From contig NZ_CP046216.1 in NCBI RefSeq assembly GCF_012571135.1, forward strand, positions 250,312-314,311: DNA of 64,000 nt, read 5' to 3'. Numbering within the stretch: position 1 is the stretch's first letter; every line of letters starts with the position of its first letter. The stretch comes from Enterobacteriaceae endosymbiont of Donacia tomentosa (lineage in GTDB: Bacteria; Pseudomonadota; Gammaproteobacteria; Enterobacterales; Enterobacteriaceae). Below the pieces are notes generated by a model. That model had not been told where the DNA came from and made no database searches. It worked only from the letters and a program-made list of their open reading frames with translations. Of the stretch, positions 60,279 through 64,000 are shown one piece after another. A program made the translations under genes and the position numbers.

Positions 60279-61370
60279 CTATTTATCATGTGTATAAATA
60301 GACATTGCAATTCCAAAATTAGCCATAAAAACTATAAGAGATGATCCTCCATAACTAATTAGAGGTAACGGAATTCCTACAACCGGAACTAACCCACTCA
60401 CCATCCCAATATTGATAAATACACATAAGAAAAAAATTAATATTATTTCACTAATCATTATTTTTCCAAAAAGATTTTTTGTTTGTAATGCTAAATATAA
60501 TCCTCTTGATATTAATAATGTGTATAAAGTAATTACTAATAATACCCCTAAGAAACCAAATTCTTCTGCTAATGCAGAAAAAATAAAATCAGTATATTTT
60601 TCTGGTAAAAAACCTAATTGTGTTTGTGTGCCATATTTCCATCCTTTGCCAAATAAACCTCCAGAACCAATTGCTATTTTAGATTGAACAATATGGTATC
60701 CTTTACCTAAAAAATCTCGTTCTGGATTTAATAAAATTAAAATTCTTTCTTTTTGATAATCATGTAGTAATAAAAACCATATTACGGGAGTGCAAATTAT
60801 TAATAATAAAAAACTATTAATAATAATTAACCAAGATAATCCAGACAAAAATAATACAATTAATCCAGACATACTAATAAGTATTGCAGTACCCAAATCA
60901 GGTTGTTTCGCTACTAAAATACAAGGTATAGAAATAATAATTATAGTTTTAAAGAATGTTTTTATATCAATAGGATATTTATCATTAATAATATGCATAA
61001 TTATTAGTGGTACTGCTATTTTAACTATTTCTGATGGTTGAAATTTAAGAAAACCCAAATCTAACCATCTTTGAGCCCCTTTTGATGTATGGCCCATAAT
61101 ATGTACTATTATTAATAAAATGACACAGAATAAATAAAATAAAACAGATCCTTTTTTATAAATATATGGCGGAATTTGTGCGCTTATCATCATAACTACT
61201 AAACCTATACAAATTTGGATTAATTTATTTCTAAATAAATTATAATGTATGCCACAAACACTTGATGTGATTATAAGACTTAATATTAAAATTAATATAA
61301 TTAATATCACTAAGATGGGATCTGTATGTAATTTTGAGTACATAAATTTTTTTACATTTTTTATTAACAT
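60279..61370 (-). CDS. mrdB: Rod-shape peptidoglycan glycosyltransferase RodA (MrdB)
   Basis: RodA is a SEDS glycosyltransferase that polymerises glycan strands during cell elongation. The 363-residue protein (E. coli 370) has about ten membrane helices, KGAQRWLDLGFLKFQPSEI with the putative key residues, AKQPDLGTAILI, and the large loop with GKGYHIVQSKIAIGSGGLFG in part. The C-terminus PLPLISYGGSSLIV is typical. It is 33 bp after mrdA, its partner. Confidence 0.96.
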   Translation of the reverse strand: MLIKNVKKFMYSKLHTDPILVILIILILILSLIITSSVCGIHYNLFRNKLIQICIGLVVMMISAQIPPYIYKKGSVLFYLFCVILLIIVHIMGHTSKGAQRWLDLGFLKFQPSEIVKIAVPLIIMHIINDKYPIDIKTFFKTIIIISIPCILVAKQPDLGTAILISMSGLIVLFLSGLSWLIIINSFLLLIICTPVIWFLLLHDYQKERILILLNPERDFLGKGYHIVQSKIAIGSGGLFGKGWKYGTQTQLGFLPEKYTDFIFSALAEEFGFLGVLLVITLYTLLISRGLYLALQTKNLFGKIMISEIILIFFLCVFINIGMVSGLVPVVGIPLPLISYGGSSLIVFMANFGIAMSIYTHDK

Positions 61371-61403
61371 AGTTATTTTAAAAATATATTTTAAGTTAAG
61401 AAA

Positions 61404-63263
61404 TTATTTTTTTTTTAAAATATAATCAAAAATTTTTCTGGTAGTAACACCTATTAATATTTTATGACTATTATTATTCTCAATAATAATTGTCATTGCT
61501 ATTATAGGATTATTAAAAGGAGCAAAAGCAATAACAAGTTTATGATCTCTTAATCTTTCTTCAATAGTATTAATATTATAAATTTTTTTATTTTTTAAAC
61601 TAAAAACTTGAGCAGTACCAGTTTTTGCTGCTATTTTATAATTTTTTGTAGAATGAAGATATGTATACATAGTTCCTTTTTTTTTATTAGCTACATTATA
61701 CATGCCATGTTTAATTATGTTCCAAATATTAATTGGAGTACTTATAATTTTTTGATGTTTTGGTTTGTAATAATAAACATTATTGCTTGCTATTATCTTT
61801 TTTAAAAGATGTAATCTAGAAAGAACCCCATTATTAATCAAAATTATTAACGCATTATGCATTTGTATAGGAGTAGCATTCCAATAACTTTGTCCAATAC
61901 CTACAGAAATAGTATCACCTATATACCATGGGGCTTGAATATTTTTAATTTTCCATTTTTTTGTAGGCATATTTCCTAATTTTTCATTATACAAGTCAAT
62001 ATTTGTTAATTGTCCATAACCAAATTTAACCATCCAATCATGAATTTTATTAATACCTAAATCATAAGCTATACGATAAAAAAAAGAATCAGAAGATTCT
62101 TGTAATGCTTTTATAACATTTAAATACCCATGACCATTTTTTTTCCAATCTTTATAAGATTTATTAGTTTTAGGAATTTTCCACCATCCTGGATCAAATA
62201 AAATTGTATTTTTTCCTATTAAATTTAATTTTAAAGCAGTTAAAGATAAGTATGGTTTAATAGTTGATGCAGGAGGATATATTCCTTGAATAGTACGATT
62301 AATAAGAGGTTTATTAGGATTATTTAACAAAATATTTAAATTTTTTCGATTTAATCCATTAATAAATATGTTAGGATTGAAACTAGGTGTAGATACCATA
62401 GCTAGAATATTTCCATTTTTAGGATTACTTATAATAACAGCAGAACGACTATCAGCCATTAATGAATAAATATATTTTTGTAATTTTAAATCAATGGTTA
62501 AATAAATATCATGTCCACTATATGGTTTTTTCTTATAAATTGTATATATAATATCACCTTTACTATTTATAGCAACTTTTTTATGACCTTTCTCTCCATG
62601 TAAAAAATGTTCATAATATTTTTCAATTCCTGTTTTACCTATTAAAACATTAGAAAAATATCTATTAGATATATTTTTTTTTTTTAAATTCTTTACATCT
62701 TTAGAAGAAATTATTGATACATAACCAATAACATGCGAAAATGCATTTTTATAAGGATAAAAACGTTTTTGATATATTTGTAAATATACTCCAGATAATT
62801 TATATCTGTTTATAGAAAATTTAGCAATTTCAATATCAGTTAAATTTGTTTTTAATACTACTGGTATAAATTGGTCATGTTTTTTTTTTTTTTCTAAAAA
62901 AGTAATTATATTTTCTTTAGAATTATTAAATTTTATAATTTTGTATAAATCTGTAACAGTTTTTGAAATATTTTTAATGTTATTAGGAATTACTTCTAAT
63001 TGATAATTTATTTTATTAATTGCTAATGGGACACCATTTCTATCATATATAAACCCTCTACTAGGTTCTACATATAAATTTTTAGTATAATTTTTTTTAG
63101 CTCTTATATTATATTTATTAAAATTTGTAATTTGTAAATTATATAAATTATATATTAAAACAATTAATAGTAATGAGGATATTTGTATTGAGATTAATAT
63201 TCTTTTAGAGAATATTTCTAGTCTTATTTTGTAATTTTGTAAAAAATCCTGACGTGATTTCAT
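61404..63263 (-). CDS. mrdA: Peptidoglycan D,D-transpeptidase MrdA (PBP2)
   Basis: PBP2 crosslinks peptidoglycan during elongation, together with RodA. The 619 residues (E. coli 633) include an N-terminal membrane anchor (about 24-44), the pedestal domain and the transpeptidase with PPASTIK (active Ser near residue 330), the SSD motif in ESSDSFF and KTGTAQ. The E. coli C-terminal tail is trimmed. A run of 14 A in the coding strand (62880-62893) encodes lysines. rsfS, rlmH, cobC and nadD, found between holA and mrdA in E. coli, are missing. Confidence 0.96.
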   Translation of the reverse strand: MKSRQDFLQNYKIRLEIFSKRILISIQISSLLLIVLIYNLYNLQITNFNKYNIRAKKNYTKNLYVEPSRGFIYDRNGVPLAINKINYQLEVIPNNIKNISKTVTDLYKIIKFNNSKENIITFLEKKKKHDQFIPVVLKTNLTDIEIAKFSINRYKLSGVYLQIYQKRFYPYKNAFSHVIGYVSIISSKDVKNLKKKNISNRYFSNVLIGKTGIEKYYEHFLHGEKGHKKVAINSKGDIIYTIYKKKPYSGHDIYLTIDLKLQKYIYSLMADSRSAVIISNPKNGNILAMVSTPSFNPNIFINGLNRKNLNILLNNPNKPLINRTIQGIYPPASTIKPYLSLTALKLNLIGKNTILFDPGWWKIPKTNKSYKDWKKNGHGYLNVIKALQESSDSFFYRIAYDLGINKIHDWMVKFGYGQLTNIDLYNEKLGNMPTKKWKIKNIQAPWYIGDTISVGIGQSYWNATPIQMHNALIILINNGVLSRLHLLKKIIASNNVYYYKPKHQKIISTPINIWNIIKHGMYNVANKKKGTMYTYLHSTKNYKIAAKTGTAQVFSLKNKKIYNINTIEERLRDHKLVIAFAPFNNPIIAMTIIIENNNSHKILIGVTTRKIFDYILKKK

Positions 63264-63294
63264 TATTGCTTATTTTACCTATAACTCTAATATT

Positions 63295-64000
63295 TTATAA
63301 AAATAAAAAAACTAATTTTTCTAAATCTATCCAGAAATATTTTTCTATATAATTATTTGTTTGAAAAGACTTTATTTTTATTTCTATTTCTAATAATAAT
63401 TTAATTAATAAATATAACTTATGACTATTAATTCTTTTCAGAATGATTTTAAATAAATTTTGTTTAGTTATTGAAATTATAAAAAATTTTTTAAAAACTA
63501 TTTCTATAGAATATTTTTTTATACTTCTATATATTTTTAAAAGTAAAATAATACTTTTTTGTAATTTATTTAAAATAATATATGGATTTTCTTGCATATA
63601 CTTAATTTTATTAATTATATTAATACTATTTTGTATATTACCTGATAGAATAGAACTAATTAAGTCATTATTTTTTATATATTTAGTATTATTAATAAAT
63701 GAAAAAATCATATCTACAGTAACATGATTATCTTTTTCTTTTAAAGAAAAAGAGGTTAAAATTTGATTTAGAAAATTTAAATTACCTGAACAAAAATATT
63801 GTAACAAATCTAAAATATTATTATCGATTAACAAATTTAATTGCTGAACTCTATATTTAATCCAATTAGCTAAATTAGTATTACTTAATTTATTATATTT
63901 TTTTAAAAAAATATAATCGTTATTATTTATAATATTTTTTATTATATTATCAATATTTTGATTTGTTTCATTATTTATTTCTAAAATTAGTATATTTGTA
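63295..64000 (-). CDS. holA: DNA polymerase III subunit delta HolA (5' end outside window)
   Basis: HolA is the clamp-loader subunit that opens the beta clamp. The frame is open from the window edge to the stop at 63295, about 235 codons, that is the C-terminal two thirds. It matches E. coli HolA at LANWIKYRVQQLNLLID (E. coli LPRWVAARAKQLNLELD), then YFCSGNLNFLNQIL and the C-terminal collar helices. A TTG at 63834 is internal and is not the start. The gap to mrdA is 31 bp. Confidence 0.9.
   Translation of the reverse strand, partial: TNILILEINNETNQNIDNIIKNIINNNDYIFLKKYNKLSNTNLANWIKYRVQQLNLLIDNNILDLLQYFCSGNLNFLNQILTSFSLKEKDNHVTVDMIFSFINNTKYIKNNDLISSILSGNIQNSINIINKIKYMQENPYIILNKLQKSIILLLKIYRSIKKYSIEIVFKKFFIISITKQNLFKIILKRINSHKLYLLIKLLLEIEIKIKSFQTNNYIEKYFWIDLEKLVFLFL

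Noticed and set aside
63295..63834. A 179-residue frame starting with TTG at 63834 as a complete small protein
   Set aside because: The frame stays open upstream to the window edge and the upstream residues match E. coli HolA, so the TTG is internal to holA.

Overview
The window is a continuous, gene-dense piece of a very A+T-rich bacterial chromosome (about 80% A+T by eye, not computed). Protein sequences and gene order are those of an enterobacterium: rpsB-tsf-pyrH-frr-uppS-rseP-bamA-skp-fabZ-dnaE-tilS, rpsU-dnaG-rpoD, the full S10-spc-alpha ribosomal array, def-fmt facing aroE-tsaC, trxA-rho-argX-hisR-proM, asnS-porin-gloC, serC-aroA-rpsA and holA-mrdA-mrdB. Many genes that lie between these in Escherichia coli are missing, and what is left is closed up to short A+T spacers or to overlaps. 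With no mobile DNA, no phage, no CRISPR array and almost no visible pseudogenes, this fits an obligate, vertically inherited insect endosymbiont of the Buchnera, Wigglesworthia or Blochmannia type. I cannot name the lineage from the sequence alone.

Layout. 1-14.6 kb: tilS (cut by the window edge), dnaE, then fatty-acid and outer-membrane genes (fabZ, skp, bamA, rseP), uppS, translation genes (frr, tsf, rpsB) and pyrH, with map divergent. 14.6-26.5 kb: the macromolecular-synthesis operon rpsU-dnaG-rpoD, tsaD, uppP, cca, ribB, tRNAs Arg-His-Pro, rho, trxA, a YibN-like protein and dksA. 26.5-32.1 kb: ABC exporter yadGH, sodA-aroE-tsaC, def-fmt. 32.1-45.9 kb: rplQ back to rpsJ, a minus-strand run of ribosomal protein genes with rpoA and secY, including rpmJ and a GTG-start rpmD. 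46-55.6 kb: ruvX, yggT, hemW, trmB, yggX, tRNAs Ile-Ala, rmuC, tatD, asnS, a porin and gloC. 55.7-64 kb: rpsA, aroA, serC, mrdB (RodA), mrdA (PBP2), and holA cut by the window edge.

How it fits together. Most genes serve information processing: replication (DnaE, DnaG, HolA), transcription (RpoD, RpoA, Rho, DksA), translation, tRNA modification and repair (TilS, TsaC, TsaD, TrmB, Cca) and N-terminal processing (Def, Fmt, Map). The envelope set is unusual in its selection. BamA, Skp, RseP, a porin, UppS, UppP, RodA and PBP2 are kept, which argues for an outer membrane with beta-barrels and an elongating peptidoglycan wall, while lpxD, lpxA and lpxB are gone from their usual place. Anabolic genes are few (aroE, aroA, serC, ribB, pyrH, fabZ).

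I found no sign of an undescribed system. What deserves a second look is small-scale: an altered thioredoxin active site (CNPC), a rhodanese-like protein without its loop cysteine, a G9 tract in yadH, long in-frame poly(A) tracts, tRNA genes that mostly lack encoded CCA, a perfect 21-bp inverted repeat between map and rpoD, a porin ending Phe-Lys-Leu, and the pattern of deletion scars.
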